Source of the DNA: Leifsonia sp. EB41
GTDB taxonomy: Bacteria > Actinomycetota > Actinomycetes > Actinomycetales > Microbacteriaceae
Assembly (NCBI RefSeq): GCF_041262565.1
Contig: NZ_JBGCCJ010000001.1
Coordinates: 124,001-188,000 of the forward strand
Direction of reading: 5' to 3'
DNA length: 64,000 nucleotides
The notes under the pieces were generated by a model. It worked only from the letters and a program-made list of their open reading frames with translations, made no database searches and was not told where the DNA came from. The position numbers and the translations under genes are program-made. This document shows positions 1 through 11,286 of this stretch, piece after piece. How positions within the stretch are numbered: position 1 is the stretch's first letter; every line of letters begins with the position of its first letter.

Positions 1-1
1 C

Positions 2-1780
2 CGTTCGCAGGAGGCGTCACTCATCGGCAACGTCTACCTCGGCCGCGTGCAGAACGTGCTGCCCAGCATGGAGGCGGCCTTCGTCGACATCGGCCGCGGC
101 CGCAACGCCGTGCTGTACTCCGGCGAGGTCGACTGGGACGCCGTCGAGACCGGCAACCAGCCGCGCCGCATCGAGCTCGCCCTCAAGGCGGGCGACCGCG
201 TGCTCGTCCAGGTCACCAAGGACCCGGTCGGCCACAAGGGCGCGCGCCTGACCAGCCAGATCTCGCTGCCCGGCCGCTACCTCGTGTACGTGCCGAACGG
301 CTCGATGAACGGGATCAGCCGCAAGCTGCCCGACACCGAGCGCTCGCGCCTCAAGAAGATCCTCAAGGAGGTGCTCCCGGAGAGCGCCGGCGTCATCGTG
401 CGCACGGCCGCCGAGGGCGCCACCGAAGAGCAGCTCACCCTCGACGTCACCCGGCTCACCGCGCAGTGGGCGGACATCAGCCGCCAGGTCGAGACGCAGC
501 AGGCGCCCGCGCTCCTGCACAGCGAGCCCGACCTCCTGATCAAGATCATCCGCGACGTCTTCAACGAGGACTTCCAGAAGCTGGTCATCGCCGGCGACGA
601 CGCGCGCCAGACGATCGAGAGCTACCTGCGCCAGGTCGCCCCCGACCTGATCGACCGTGTGGAGGCCTACACGGGCGACCGCGACGCGTTCGACGAGTTC
701 CGCATCACCGAGCAGATCGAGAAGGCGCTGGAGCGCAAGGTCTGGCTGCCCTCCGGCGGCTCGCTGGTCATCGACCGCACAGAGGCCATGACCGTGGTCG
801 ACGTCAACACCGGCAAGTTCGTCGGTTCCGGCGGCAACCTGGAGGAGACGGTCACCAAGAACAACCTGGAGGCCGCGGAGGAGATCGTCCGCCAGCTCCG
901 GCTGCGCGACATCGGCGGCATCATCGTCGTCGACTTCATCGACATGGTGCTGGAGTCGAACCGCGACCTGGTGCTGCGCCGCCTCATCGAGTGCCTGAGC
1001 CGCGACAGGACCAAGCACCAGGTGGCGGAGGTCACCTCGCTCGGTCTCGTCCAGATGACCCGCAAGAAGCTCGGCCTCGGCCTCCTGGAGACCTTCAGCG
1101 AGGCCTGCGAGGTCTGCGCCGGCCGCGGCGTGATCGTGCACCACGACCCGGTCGTGAAGCACCGCCAGCCGCAGCAGCCGCAGAGCGAGCGCCGTCGCGG
1201 CCGTGGCGGCAACACGAACGGCAACGGCAACGGCAATGGCGGAGGCCAGCAGCAGGCCGGCGCGCCGCACACCAGCGGCACGCACGCGATCACCGACGAC
1301 GCCAAGAACGCGCTCGCACAGATCGCGGCCTCGACGATCCATCCGCACCACGAGGGCCAGCCGCACCAGGACGGGGAGGCCGCCCCGGCCGCCGCACCCG
1401 CTGCCGAGACGCCTGCCGCGGACGCTGCGCCCAAGAAGCGCCGCCGCAAGGGCAAGGGCCCGCGCGACGAGCAGCGTCCGGCCGAGACCCCGGCCGCGGC
1501 CGCCGAGGCTCCCGCCGAGCCGGTGGCTGCGCAGCAGTCCGCTCCGGCGGCCGACGAGCACCCGCACCTGGACTTCCCGATGATCGAGCTCCCCGAGCCG
1601 ACCGCTCCTGCGGTTCACGCTCCGGTCGCGACGGCGGTGGAGACCGAGCTGCTGCTCGACTCCGTGCTGGACTCCCTCCCGCAGCCGAAGGCGCCGGGCC
1701 AGGGTCGCCGTGGCAGCCGCCGTGCGAGCACGGCCGTCATCACCGGCGGCCAGATCGCCGGGGACCAGCGCGAGGACTGA
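2..1780 (+). CDS. Ribonuclease E/G family protein (5' end outside window)
   Basis: Endoribonuclease for rRNA maturation and mRNA decay. The frame is open from base 2, so the N-terminus lies outside the window; 592 residues are visible. It begins inside the S1 RNA-binding domain (NVYLGRVQNVLPSMEAAF). The catalytic core carries both metal-binding aspartate motifs, DVNTGKF (about 797-820) and VVDFIDM (about 927-948), followed by the zinc-link CEVCAGRG (about 1108-1131). After about 1180 the protein becomes a low-complexity tail of Asn-Gly, Ala-Pro and Lys/Arg-rich segments, as in actinobacterial RNase E/G proteins. rplU follows downstream, the usual order in this phylum. The symbol rne or rng cannot be decided without the N-terminus. 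Confidence 0.93.
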   Translation, partial: RSQEASLIGNVYLGRVQNVLPSMEAAFVDIGRGRNAVLYSGEVDWDAVETGNQPRRIELALKAGDRVLVQVTKDPVGHKGARLTSQISLPGRYLVYVPNGSMNGISRKLPDTERSRLKKILKEVLPESAGVIVRTAAEGATEEQLTLDVTRLTAQWADISRQVETQQAPALLHSEPDLLIKIIRDVFNEDFQKLVIAGDDARQTIESYLRQVAPDLIDRVEAYTGDRDAFDEFRITEQIEKALERKVWLPSGGSLVIDRTEAMTVVDVNTGKFVGSGGNLEETVTKNNLEAAEEIVRQLRLRDIGGIIVVDFIDMVLESNRDLVLRRLIECLSRDRTKHQVAEVTSLGLVQMTRKKLGLGLLETFSEACEVCAGRGVIVHHDPVVKHRQPQQPQSERRRGRGGNTNGNGNGNGGGQQQAGAPHTSGTHAITDDAKNALAQIAASTIHPHHEGQPHQDGEAAPAAAPAAETPAADAAPKKRRRKGKGPRDEQRPAETPAAAAEAPAEPVAAQQSAPAADEHPHLDFPMIELPEPTAPAVHAPVATAVETELLLDSVLDSLPQPKAPGQGRRGSRRASTAVITGGQIAGDQRED

Positions 1781-1811
1781 GACCGTCTCCCGTGCGCCGT
1801 CGCCGACCCGG

Positions 1812-2087
1812 TCAGTGACGGCGCACGCGGTCGCGCGCCCGCACGCGCAAGCCGCTGGCGATGAGCCGGGCGACCAGCTCCTTGCCGCCGACCGCCTCCG
1901 CTCCCGCCGCCACGAGCTCGTCGTAGCGGCGGTCAGGAACGTCGTAGTGGTCGAGGTCGAACGCGCGCGCCGGGATGTCCGCCGCGGCGGCGAACGCGTG
2001 CAGCTCGTCCAGCGAAGAGTCGCTGACCAGGTGCGACCACAACATGCCGTGGGCGGGCCATGCCGGGGGATCGATCAGGACCGTCAT
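1812..2087 (-). CDS. DUF4031 domain-containing protein
   Basis: A 91-residue protein matching the small DUF4031 family by its start MTVLIDPPAWPAHG and compact length. The function is unknown. The frame can be read further upstream, but the ATG at 2087 is preferred: it begins exactly at the family motif and lies 6 nt behind a TACAAT hexamer, so the mRNA is probably leaderless. The gene is convergent with the RNase E/G gene (31-nt gap) and divergent from rplU. No signal peptide or membrane segment is visible. Confidence 0.75.
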   Translation of the reverse strand: MTVLIDPPAWPAHGMLWSHLVSDSSLDELHAFAAAADIPARAFDLDHYDVPDRRYDELVAAGAEAVGGKELVARLIASGLRVRARDRVRRH

Positions 2088-2093
2088 ACAATG

Positions 2094-2099
2094 ATTGTA
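2094..2099 (-). promoter_or_regulatory. -10 element of DUF4031 gene, leaderless
   Basis: TACAAT on the minus strand ends 6 nt before the ATG at 2087, which puts transcription start at or next to the start codon. No convincing -35 is visible. Confidence 0.5.
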
Positions 2100-2150
2100 G
2101 GAACCGGTCCCGTCCAGGGTTCCGGTCGGTCTCGACGCCCCCTCGCTGAA

Positions 2151-2179
2151 TTGACGGGTCGTGCGGCGTCGGGTAAAGT
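2151..2179 (+). promoter_or_regulatory. Promoter of rplU-rpmA
   Basis: TTGACG (2151-2156), a 17-nt spacer and TAAAGT (2174-2179) form a near-consensus housekeeping promoter, the clearest in the window. A second weaker candidate (TTGACC 2179-2184 with TAGCCT 2200-2205) overlaps it. The predicted 5' leader is about 160 nt. Confidence 0.7.
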
Positions 2180-2234
2180 TGACCGTTGGTGTGTGCCGGT
2201 AGCCTGGTACACCTCCACGGTTTTCTGAGAGCCA

Positions 2235-2264
2235 CCCGCCGCCATCGGCGGGCGAGAGCTCGCC
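2235..2264 (+). promoter_or_regulatory. Structured 5' leader of rplU
   Basis: Two perfect overlapping hairpins lie in the long rplU leader: CCCGCCG-CCAT-CGGCGGG (2235-2252) and GGCGAG-AG-CTCGCC (2251-2264). They share two bases, so they are mutually exclusive or coaxially stacked. L21 leaders are known as autoregulatory RNAs in Firmicutes; a similar role here is an inference. Confidence 0.45.
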
Positions 2265-2346
2265 AGTAACTCCCTGAACAAACAAGAGCAGGACAGGTCC
2301 ACGGCATCGCCGGGGGAACTGGTCCCCGACGAAAAGGTACGTGAAA

Positions 2347-2655
2347 GTGGTTTACGCAGTTGTGCGCGCCGGTGGCCGGCAGGAGAAGGTCGAGGTCGGC
2401 ACCATCGTGACGATGGACCGCATCAAGGCCGACAAGGACGGCAACGTCGAGTTGGCCGCTGTCCTGCTCGTCGACGGTGACAAGATCACCTCCGACGCGA
2501 AGTCCCTCGCCAAGGTGAAGGTGACCGCCGAGGTCCTCGACGACCTGCGCGGCCCGAAGATCCACATCCAGAAGTTCAAGAACAAGACCGGCTACAAGAA
2601 GCGCCAGGGCCACCGTCAGGAGCTCACGCGCGTCAAGATCACCGGCATCAAGTAG
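2347..2655 (+). CDS. rplU: 50S ribosomal protein L21
   Basis: Large-subunit protein L21, which binds 23S rRNA. The 102-residue product starts [18 protein letters not shown], has the family length and ends with the basic segment [20 protein letters not shown]. Two GTG codons (2341 and 2347) are possible. 2347 is preferred because it gives the usual short N-terminus and places GAAAAGG (2331-2337) about 9 nt upstream instead of about 3. It forms an operon with rpmA 31 nt downstream and is driven by the promoter at 2151. Confidence 0.95.
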   Translation: MVYAVVRAGGRQEKVEVGTIVTMDRIKADKDGNVELAAVLLVDGDKITSDAKSLAKVKVTAEVLDDLRGPKIHIQKFKNKTGYKKRQGHRQELTRVKITGIK

Positions 2656-2686
2656 CCGACAGAGAACCTCTCGAGGAGAAGAAGAG

Positions 2687-5443
<2,757 letters not shown>

Positions 5444-5452
5444 ACTTGACCC

Positions 5453-6721
5453 ATGTCCTCGACTGTCGCCGCCCCCACTTCGCTCGCCGATCGCCTGAGT
5501 GCGGCCAAGGCCGCGTCGCTGCCGCTGGCGACGGCGACAACCGAGCAGAAGAACGCGGCGCTGCGAGCGATCGCCGACGGTGTCGTCGCGGCCGAGCAGA
5601 GCATCCTCGCCGCCAACGAGCTCGACCTCGCCAACGGGCGTGAGAACGGGCTCTCCGCCGGCCTTCTCGACAGGCTCACGCTGACCCCGGCCCGGCTGCA
5701 GGGCCTCGCGGACGCGGTGCTGGAGGTCGTCGGACTCACCGACCCTGTCGGTCAGGTGGTGCGCGGCAGCGACCTCCCGAACGGCGTGAAGATCGCCCAG
5801 ACGCGCGTGCCGTTCGGCGTGGTCGGCGCGATCTACGAGGCCAGGCCGAACGTCACCATCGACATCGCGTCGCTCGCGATCAAGAGCGGCAACGCCGTCG
5901 TCCTGCGCGGCGGCACCGCGGCGCTCTACACCAACGCCGTGCTCGTGGAAGTCGTCCGCGACGCCCTGGCGAGCGCCGGCCTCCCCGCCGACGCCGCGCA
6001 GACCATCGACGAGTTCGGCCGCGACGGAGCCGCCGAGCTGATGCGCGCCCGCGGCCTGGTCGACGTGCTGATCCCGCGGGGGAGCGCGGACCTCATCCAG
6101 GCCGTCGTCACGCAGTCGAGCGTCCCGGTGATCGAGACCGGCGCCGGCGTCGTCCACATCGTGCTGGACGAGAGCGCGCGCGAGGACTGGGCGATCGACA
6201 TCGTCCGCAACGCCAAGGTCCAGCGTCCCAGCGTCTGCAACGCCGTGGAGACCCTGCTGGTGCACCGGAACGCGGCTGCGCGCCTGCTGCCCGCCGTGCT
6301 CGGCGCGCTGGCGGAGGCCGGCGTCACCATCCACGCCGACGAGACCGCGCTGGCGTACGCCCCCGGCGGCGTCCCGGTGACGGACGAGGACTACGCGACG
6401 GAGCACATGAGCCTCGACATCTCGGTGCGGGTCGTGGACGACCTGGACGCCGCGATCGCCCACATCCGCCGGTACTCCACGCAGCACACCGAGGCGATCG
6501 TCACCAACGACCTCGGCAACGCCGACCGCTTCCTCGCGGAGGTCGACTCGGCGGTCGTCATGGTCAACGCCTCCACCCGGTTCACCGACGGCGGCGAGTT
6601 CGGCTTCGGCGCGGAGGTCGGCATCTCCACCCAGAAGCTGCACGCGCGCGGCCCGATGGGGCTGCCCGAGCTGACGAGCACCAAGTGGATCGTGCGCGGG
6701 TCCGGCCAGATCCGCGGCTGA
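5453..6721 (+). CDS. proA: Glutamate-5-semialdehyde dehydrogenase (gamma-glutamyl phosphate reductase)
   Basis: NADPH-dependent reduction of gamma-glutamyl phosphate to glutamate semialdehyde, the second step of proline synthesis. The 422-residue ALDH-fold protein has the catalytic cysteine in RPSVCNAVETLL (Cys262), VPFGVVGAIYEARPNVT in the cofactor domain and the C-terminal GEFGFGAEVGISTQKLHARGP segment (given in parts, as it is longer than a short motif). The length is normal. It lies 9 nt after proB. The ATG has no obvious Shine-Dalgarno sequence but lies directly behind TAGACT. Confidence 0.96.
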   Translation: MSSTVAAPTSLADRLSAAKAASLPLATATTEQKNAALRAIADGVVAAEQSILAANELDLANGRENGLSAGLLDRLTLTPARLQGLADAVLEVVGLTDPVGQVVRGSDLPNGVKIAQTRVPFGVVGAIYEARPNVTIDIASLAIKSGNAVVLRGGTAALYTNAVLVEVVRDALASAGLPADAAQTIDEFGRDGAAELMRARGLVDVLIPRGSADLIQAVVTQSSVPVIETGAGVVHIVLDESAREDWAIDIVRNAKVQRPSVCNAVETLLVHRNAAARLLPAVLGALAEAGVTIHADETALAYAPGGVPVTDEDYATEHMSLDISVRVVDDLDAAIAHIRRYSTQHTEAIVTNDLGNADRFLAEVDSAVVMVNASTRFTDGGEFGFGAEVGISTQKLHARGPMGLPELTSTKWIVRGSGQIRG

Positions 6722-6792
6722 ACGACCGCTAGACTGAGAAACGGCCTCGCGCCACCGCGCCTTCACCACAGCGCCCGAAAGGAACACCACCG

Positions 6793-7035
6793 ATGTCCCA
6801 GTTGACGACCATCATCGCCGCGGCCGCCGCGGAGACCCACGTCGACCTGCCCATGCCCACCTGGGCCTACGGCACGATCGCGATCGTCACCTTCCTGGTC
6901 CTGCTCGGTGTCATGTTCAGCTTCCGCGACGTGGCCAACCGCCACGCCCACCGCTCGGCGCCCGACGCCGCGTCGCACGCCGCAGCCCCCGGCGCCACCC
7001 ACCACGGCACCGGTCACCCGACCCAGGGGCACTGA
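6793..7035 (+). CDS. Small membrane protein with His-rich tail
   Basis: An unrecognised 80-residue protein. After a short N-terminus there is one transmembrane segment (about residues 26-43, [17 protein letters not shown]). The cytoplasmic-type tail contains most of the protein's eight or so histidines (RHAH, THH, final GH). GAAAGGA lies before the ATG, and TAGACT at 6730-6735 could be the -10 of its own promoter with a roughly 50-nt leader. It sits between proA and nadD. The His-rich tail could bind metal, but nothing else supports that. Confidence 0.7.
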   Translation: MSQLTTIIAAAAAETHVDLPMPTWAYGTIAIVTFLVLLGVMFSFRDVANRHAHRSAPDAASHAAAPGATHHGTGHPTQGH

Positions 7036-7055
7036 GGCCTCACCGACGCCCACAC

Positions 7056-7658
7056 ATGGAGCTGACCGAGAAGAGCCGTCCACGCATCGGCGTGATGGGC
7101 GGCACGTTCGATCCGATCCATCACGGCCACCTGGTCGCCGCGAGCGAGGTCGCGCAGTCGTTCGACCTCGACGAGGTGGTCTTCGTGCCCACCGGTCAGC
7201 CGTGGCAGAAGGGCGAGGTCACGACCGCCGAGCACCGCTATCTGATGACGGTGATCGCGACGGCCTCCAACCCGCGGTTCACCGTCAGCCGGGTGGACGT
7301 CGACCGCGTAGGGCCCACCTACACGATCGACACCCTCCGCGATCTGCGTCGGGAGCGACCGGACGCGGAGTTCTTCTTCATCACCGGCGCCGACGCCATC
7401 GCGCAGATCCTGAGCTGGCGTGATTTCGACGAGCTCTGGAAGCTCGCGCACTTCGTTGCTGTGAGTCGCCCGGGACACGACCTCAATATTTCTGGATTGC
7501 CGAAACAGGACGTAAGCTTGTTGGAAGTTCCGGCCCTGGCGATCTCGTCCACCGACTGCCGGAGCCGGGTGAGCAGGGGATTCCCCGTCTGGTACCTCGT
7601 CCCCGACGGGGTGGTCCAGTACATCTCCAAACATCACTTGTATCGGAGCGTGGAATGA
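7056..7658 (+). CDS. nadD: Nicotinate-nucleotide adenylyltransferase
   Basis: Adenylates nicotinate mononucleotide to deamido-NAD in NAD synthesis. The 200-residue protein shows the nucleotidyltransferase motif [12 protein letters not shown] (residues 15-26, with HxGH) and the C-terminal ISSTDCRSR motif of NadD. The ATG at 7056 leaves a short charged extension before the Rossmann strand. It overlaps the next gene by 4 nt (ATGA), so the two are translationally coupled. The nadD-X-rsfS arrangement is typical of actinobacteria. Confidence 0.95.
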   Translation: MELTEKSRPRIGVMGGTFDPIHHGHLVAASEVAQSFDLDEVVFVPTGQPWQKGEVTTAEHRYLMTVIATASNPRFTVSRVDVDRVGPTYTIDTLRDLRRERPDAEFFFITGADAIAQILSWRDFDELWKLAHFVAVSRPGHDLNISGLPKQDVSLLEVPALAISSTDCRSRVSRGFPVWYLVPDGVVQYISKHHLYRSVE

Positions 7659-8875
7659 CGTCATGGCCTGAACAGCCAGCGGAAGCGAGCCAGCCGCCGC
7701 AGACACGGCGACAGGCCAGAGAGAGTGAGCGTACGGCGGCTCGTCAAGCGTCGCGCCGTGCGGGCACCTCCGAGGCGACCCCGGCGGGGGAGATCCCCGA
7801 GACGTCGTCGACCCCCGGCACCGACGCTCAGCCCGCGGACGAGGAGCAGGCTCCCGCCATCCCCGCCTCGGCGTTCGCCGAGCCCGGCGTCTCGTCGGGC
7901 GGCAGCTTCGACAACCTCCTGTTCAGCGCCCCGAATCGTCCGGCAGCGGACCCCAGCGCCGACGCGTCGTCGTTCGACCTGTTCCGGCAGGCGCCGGACC
8001 CGGCCAAGCCCGAGCCTGTCACCCAGCCGATGTCCGTGCTGCCGGGGGCCGCTCCCGTACGCGCGACGTCGCAGCAGATGACCACGGCGCCGTCGACCGC
8101 TTCGGACGACGAGTCCGACCCGACCGGCGAGCGCACGCTCACCCGTCGCGAACTGCGGGCGATGCTGCAGGCGCAGGCCGCGAACCAGGCGAACCACTCG
8201 CCGGCCATCGCCGAGCCGATCGTCCCCGTGACGTTCACCGATGAGGCGGCCCCGGTCTCCGCGGCGCAGCAGACGGACGCCGCGGTGACGTCCTCTCCGA
8301 CGTCCGTCTTCACCGGCTTCGGGTCGCAGGCCGCAGCCGCTCCGGCTGCCGCAGCAGCGCCCGCCGAGGCAGAGGACGTCTCCGCCCAGGAGCGCCGTCC
8401 CTTCACCCCGCCGACCGGTCACTGGTCGACGGCGGCCGAGCTGGAGGACGGCTCCGAGCCGATCACCTCCCGCAACGTCGGCCATTCGACCGCGGCCACC
8501 ACGACCAACGCGCTCATCCTCCCGTCGCTGCCGCAGGCGGACGCGACCGGCCCGCTGACCAGCACCGGCGAAATCCTCGTCACCGGCTCGATCGACCTCC
8601 CGCGCACGCTCGGAGCGACCGGCGCGCACGACCGCATCGACTCCTCGGACATCGACCGACTCCTCGATAGCGAGGAGAACGAGTTCAACACCTCCGAGGT
8701 CGCGCCGGTGCGCGCATCGCGTGCGATCAGCACGCACACGTCGACGCGCGGCGTGATCGCGCCGCCGAAGAAGCGCGGCAACGCCCTCCCCGTCGTTCTC
8801 ATGGTGACCGCGGGTGTTCTCGCCGTCGGCGTGATCGGCCTGCTGATCGCGGCGTACGTGCTGCACGTCTTCTGA
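7655..8875 (+). CDS. Ala/Pro-rich protein with one C-terminal membrane anchor
   Basis: An unrecognised 406-residue protein. The N-terminal 370 residues are low complexity, rich in Ala, Pro, Ser, Thr, Glu and Gln, with a basic RRQAR start and no signal peptide. A single transmembrane helix lies at the extreme C-terminus ([20 protein letters not shown] and on). This fits a tail-anchored cytoplasmic protein. It overlaps nadD by 4 nt and precedes rsfS by 49 nt. In many actinobacteria this slot holds an LCP-family gene, but no LCP motif is present here. Codon use resembles the neighbours, so it is real but fast-evolving. Confidence 0.8.
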   Translation: MTSWPEQPAEASQPPQTRRQARESERTAARQASRRAGTSEATPAGEIPETSSTPGTDAQPADEEQAPAIPASAFAEPGVSSGGSFDNLLFSAPNRPAADPSADASSFDLFRQAPDPAKPEPVTQPMSVLPGAAPVRATSQQMTTAPSTASDDESDPTGERTLTRRELRAMLQAQAANQANHSPAIAEPIVPVTFTDEAAPVSAAQQTDAAVTSSPTSVFTGFGSQAAAAPAAAAAPAEAEDVSAQERRPFTPPTGHWSTAAELEDGSEPITSRNVGHSTAATTTNALILPSLPQADATGPLTSTGEILVTGSIDLPRTLGATGAHDRIDSSDIDRLLDSEENEFNTSEVAPVRASRAISTHTSTRGVIAPPKKRGNALPVVLMVTAGVLAVGVIGLLIAAYVLHVF

Positions 8876-8924
8876 TGACCCGCGAACACCTCTGCTCGAC
8901 CCGCACTCTTTCGAAGGACTCTTT

Positions 8925-9299
8925 GTGACCGCAACCCCGCACGCCCGGGAAATCCTCCAGCTCGCGGCCGAGGCCGCCGACTCGAAGGGCGGCGTCGATC
9001 TGGTGGCGCTCGACGTCTCCGGCCCGCTGCCGCTGACGGACGCCTTCCTCCTGGTCTCCGGCTCGGTCGAGCGCAACGTGATCGCGATCGCCGGCGAGGT
9101 GGAGGACCGCCTGAACGACGCGGGCGTCCGCACGCTGCGCCGCGAGGGCAAGTCGGAGGGCCGCTGGATCCTCCTCGACTTCGGAGACCTGGTGGTGCAC
9201 GTCTTCCACGAGGAGGACCGGATGTACTACGCCCTCGAGCGCCTCTGGAAGGACTGCCCGGTCCTCCCGCTCGAGCTGCCCGTCCACAGCGCGGAGTAG
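8925..9299 (+). CDS. rsfS: Ribosomal silencing factor RsfS
   Basis: Binds L14 on the 50S subunit and blocks subunit joining in stationary phase. The 124-residue product has the family core DLVALDVS, DAFLLVSGSVERNV, EGKSEGRWILLDFGDLVVHVF and YYALERLW, at typical length. The GTG start at 8925 follows GAAGGA at good spacing. It closes the obgE-proBA-nadD-rsfS run and is followed by the tRNA-Ala gene. Confidence 0.95.
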   Translation: MTATPHAREILQLAAEAADSKGGVDLVALDVSGPLPLTDAFLLVSGSVERNVIAIAGEVEDRLNDAGVRTLRREGKSEGRWILLDFGDLVVHVFHEEDRMYYALERLWKDCPVLPLELPVHSAE

Positions 9300-9334
9300 C
9301 CACCTGCGCTCACACGCCCGGGCTGCACGGCCGA

Positions 9335-9365
9335 TTTACGTTGCGCAGCACGGGTGTAGTACGCT
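9335..9365 (+). promoter_or_regulatory. Candidate promoter of tRNA-Ala
   Basis: TTTACG/TTACGT (9335-9341) is followed after about 16-18 nt by TAGTAC (9357-9362) or TACGCT (9360-9365). The spacing is plausible and the tRNA begins about 50 nt downstream. The exact hexamers are uncertain. Confidence 0.35.
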
Positions 9366-9412
9366 TGATGAGTTGCCCGGGGGAGCCCGGTCAACGCGAA
9401 CAAACTGAATAC

Positions 9413-9485
9413 GGGTCTGTGGCGCAGCTGGTAGCGCACCTGCATGGCATGCAGGGGGTCAGGGGTTCGAGTCCCCTCAGATCCA
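9413..9485 (+). tRNA. tRNA-Ala (anticodon GGC)
   Basis: A 73-nt cloverleaf. The acceptor GGGTCTG pairs with CAGATCC and includes the G3-U70 wobble that identifies alanine tRNAs. The anticodon loop ATGGCAT gives GGC. The T arm is AGGGG-TTCGAGT-CCCCT, with discriminator A at 9485. CCA is not encoded. It stands alone, followed by a strong terminator. Confidence 0.96.
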
Positions 9486-9492
9486 CTTCTGG

Positions 9493-9546
9493 AAGGCCGA
9501 CTTCCGCGTGATCACGCGAAAGTCGGCCTTTTTGTTTTCCGGCCGC
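9493..9546 (+). terminator. Rho-independent terminator after tRNA-Ala
   Basis: AAGGCCGACT (9493-9502) pairs with AGTCGGCCTT (9531-9540). An inner palindrome CGCGTGATCACGCG (9505-9518) is followed by TTTTTGTTTT. This is the most canonical terminator in the window. Confidence 0.9.
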
Positions 9547-9618
9547 GCCGCCTCATTCTCACGCTGTCAGGCTCAAGTCACGGCGTACGACAACGCGGGC
9601 AGGTGAGTCCCGGGCCCG

Positions 9619-10596
9619 TCAGACGTCGCGGAGCGTCTGCGACGGCAGCACCCCGTAGGCCGCGCGGTAGCGGCTAGAGAACCGGCCCTGGTTGAAGAAT
9701 CCCCAGGCCGCGCTGACCTGCGCCACGGTCGTCGTGCCGGGGACGCTGGCCACGAGCTCGCGATGGGCTCCGTCCAGCCTGGCCCGGACCAGGTAGGCGC
9801 CGGGGCTCGTGCTGAGGTGGTCGCTGAACCCTCGATTAAGAGTCCGGACGCTCGCCCCGACGGCCGCCGCGATGTCGGGCACCGTGATCGGTTGCTGAGC
9901 GTTCTGGTCGATGAAGTCGACGGCGCGCCGGATGATGGCCGGCGGCACGGGCAGCGCGGGCTGGTCGAGAGCGTCCCGGAACTGATGGGCGGTGGCCAGG
10001 AGCAGGCCCGTCATGAGCGCACTCGTCAGCTGTGCGATGAACAGCCGGTTGCCGGCGAGTCCGTCCGAGCTCTCGAGCGAGGCGAACAGCAGCCGGGCCA
10101 GTCGGGCCCATTCCGCGCCGCGGCCGGAGCGGAGGTCCATCAGGTACGGGAATCGGATCTCGCCGACCGGGTCGGTGCCGAGCATCCGGCTGAGCTCGGT
10201 CTCCAGCATGGTCCGGGTGAACTTGAGATGGGCGAGCCGGTCGTCCGGCGTGTCCCATCCGGTGGCTTTGAGCTCGCCGACGGGCCCGATGACGGCGGCC
10301 GCATCGGGTGACGCGATGAACTCGTCGGCGCCGATGTGGAGTTCGAGCGGTCCGCGCGTCGGCAGGCTGACGCCGTAGGAGCCCTCCAGGCCTCCGAACT
10401 CGACCGTCACGCCCGTGCCGAAGCCCACCAGCCCCAGGGTGGCGGATCCGAGCTGGGCGCCGGTCGCCACGTAGGAGAAGCCGGCCGCTCTCCCGGCGGG
10501 GAGGATGCGGTGACCGTAGAACATCCGCGATCCGACCTCGACGGCCTCGTCCAGGTCCGTCGTCGAGAAGGTCGGGAGGTGGCTACCGACCGCCAC
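9619..10596 (-). CDS. AraC-family transcriptional regulator
   Basis: A 325-residue regulator. The N-terminal half resembles the AraC-binding-like cupin domain of AraC_binding_2 proteins. The C-terminal 100 residues are the double helix-turn-helix (ITVPDIAAAVGASVRTLNRGF, about 235-255, shown here by its key block; second helix VAQVSAAWGFFNQGRFSSRYR; terminal GVLPSQTLR). The effector is unknown. The start is GTG at 10596 without a Shine-Dalgarno sequence; it overlaps a short upstream frame (10583-10675), which may provide coupling. Convergent with the tRNA-Ala terminator, downstream of the sipW operon on the same strand, but probably with its own promoter. Confidence 0.9.
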   Translation of the reverse strand: MAVGSHLPTFSTTDLDEAVEVGSRMFYGHRILPAGRAAGFSYVATGAQLGSATLGLVGFGTGVTVEFGGLEGSYGVSLPTRGPLELHIGADEFIASPDAAAVIGPVGELKATGWDTPDDRLAHLKFTRTMLETELSRMLGTDPVGEIRFPYLMDLRSGRGAEWARLARLLFASLESSDGLAGNRLFIAQLTSALMTGLLLATAHQFRDALDQPALPVPPAIIRRAVDFIDQNAQQPITVPDIAAAVGASVRTLNRGFSDHLSTSPGAYLVRARLDGAHRELVASVPGTTTVAQVSAAWGFFNQGRFSSRYRAAYGVLPSQTLRDV

Positions 10597-10675
10597 GGGA
10601 GTCCATCACGATCATGGCTCCATGCTGGGCGCAGGAGGCGCCGATGAGCTGGAGCTCGCTGGGGAACGATTCCAT
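10583..10675 (-). CDS. Possible 30-aa leader peptide upstream of the araC-type gene
   Basis: A small frame, MESFPSELQLIGASC and on to DSRGGR, begins at an ATG lying exactly 6 nt behind CATACT, the leaderless spacing seen repeatedly in this window. It ends 14 nt inside the AraC-type coding region in another frame. The AraC gene has no ribosome-binding site of its own, so termination-reinitiation coupling is plausible. There is no homology evidence; it may be untranslated. Confidence 0.35.
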   Translation of the reverse strand: MESFPSELQLIGASCAQHGAMIVMDSRGGR

Positions 10676-10681
10676 GCCACC

Positions 10682-10687
10682 AGTATG
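10682..10687 (-). promoter_or_regulatory. -10 element upstream of leader frame and AraC gene
   Basis: CATACT on the minus strand lies 6 nt before the ATG at 10675, in the 117-nt gap after sipW. It suggests the regulator is transcribed separately from the sipW operon. Confidence 0.4.
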
Positions 10688-10713
10688 CCTCGCCGACCGG
10701 TTGCAGGCCCCGC

Positions 10714-11286
10714 TCACTCGGCCGCGACGGGCGGCACCCGGCGCGCGCCCGTGTGCCGGGACGGCGCCTTCTCCCGTCGCCGTCCGAACACGATCACCGC
10801 GACGAGGGCCGCCACGTACGTCGCCACCGCCGCGATGCCCAGCGGAGTCCTGGCCGCGAGCGCGATCGTCCCGGCGACCGGGATGACGCCGACGAAGCTG
10901 CCCACCGACGAGACCACGTACGGCAACGGGTCCGCTGTCGCGTTGGCGTCGCCCTTCAGGTGCAGCGTCGTGACGCCGCCCTTCGTGGTGATCTCCGTGA
11001 TCCGGTGGGTGATGAGGCCCGTGCCGCCGTCCTGCCGCGGGACCGTCACGATGTCCCCCTTCGAGACCGCCGTCGCGGGGACCGTGCGGTAGAAGATCAG
11101 CGATCCGACCGGCAGCGTCGGCTCCATCGATCCGGAGATCACGACGACCGGGCGCAGGCCGAACACCGCGCAGACGGCGACCGTCACGATCGCGATCACG
11201 CCGAGGATGGCCGAGAACGTGAGCAGGGCGGAGCCGAGCCAGTGCCACAGCGAGCGACGGGGACGCTCACGACGTCGAGGCGCCAT
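10714..11286 (-). CDS. sipW: Signal peptidase I, SipW (ER-type)
   Basis: Membrane protease that removes signal peptides from TasA/camelysin-type exported proteins. The 190-residue protein has a basic N-terminus, a transmembrane segment (about 18-45), the catalytic serine motif SGSMEPTLPVGS (Ser53), GDIV and LITHRI, in which histidine (about His94) replaces the bacterial general-base lysine. That Ser-His pair marks the ER/SipW class. A second membrane helix lies near the C-terminus (about 150-172), then a basic tail. The ATG at 11286 overlaps the preceding gene by 20 nt. It is the last gene of the operon holding its probable substrates. Confidence 0.92.
   Translation of the reverse strand: MAPRRRERPRRSLWHWLGSALLTFSAILGVIAIVTVAVCAVFGLRPVVVISGSMEPTLPVGSLIFYRTVPATAVSKGDIVTVPRQDGGTGLITHRITEITTKGGVTTLHLKGDANATADPLPYVVSSVGSFVGVIPVAGTIALAARTPLGIAAVATYVAALVAVIVFGRRREKAPSRHTGARRVPPVAAE

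Noticed and set aside
7661-9151. Minus-strand frame opposite the Ala/Pro-rich gene and rsfS
   Set aside because: The plus-strand genes form a coupled series (4-nt overlap with nadD) and the C-terminal membrane helix is plausible only on the plus strand.
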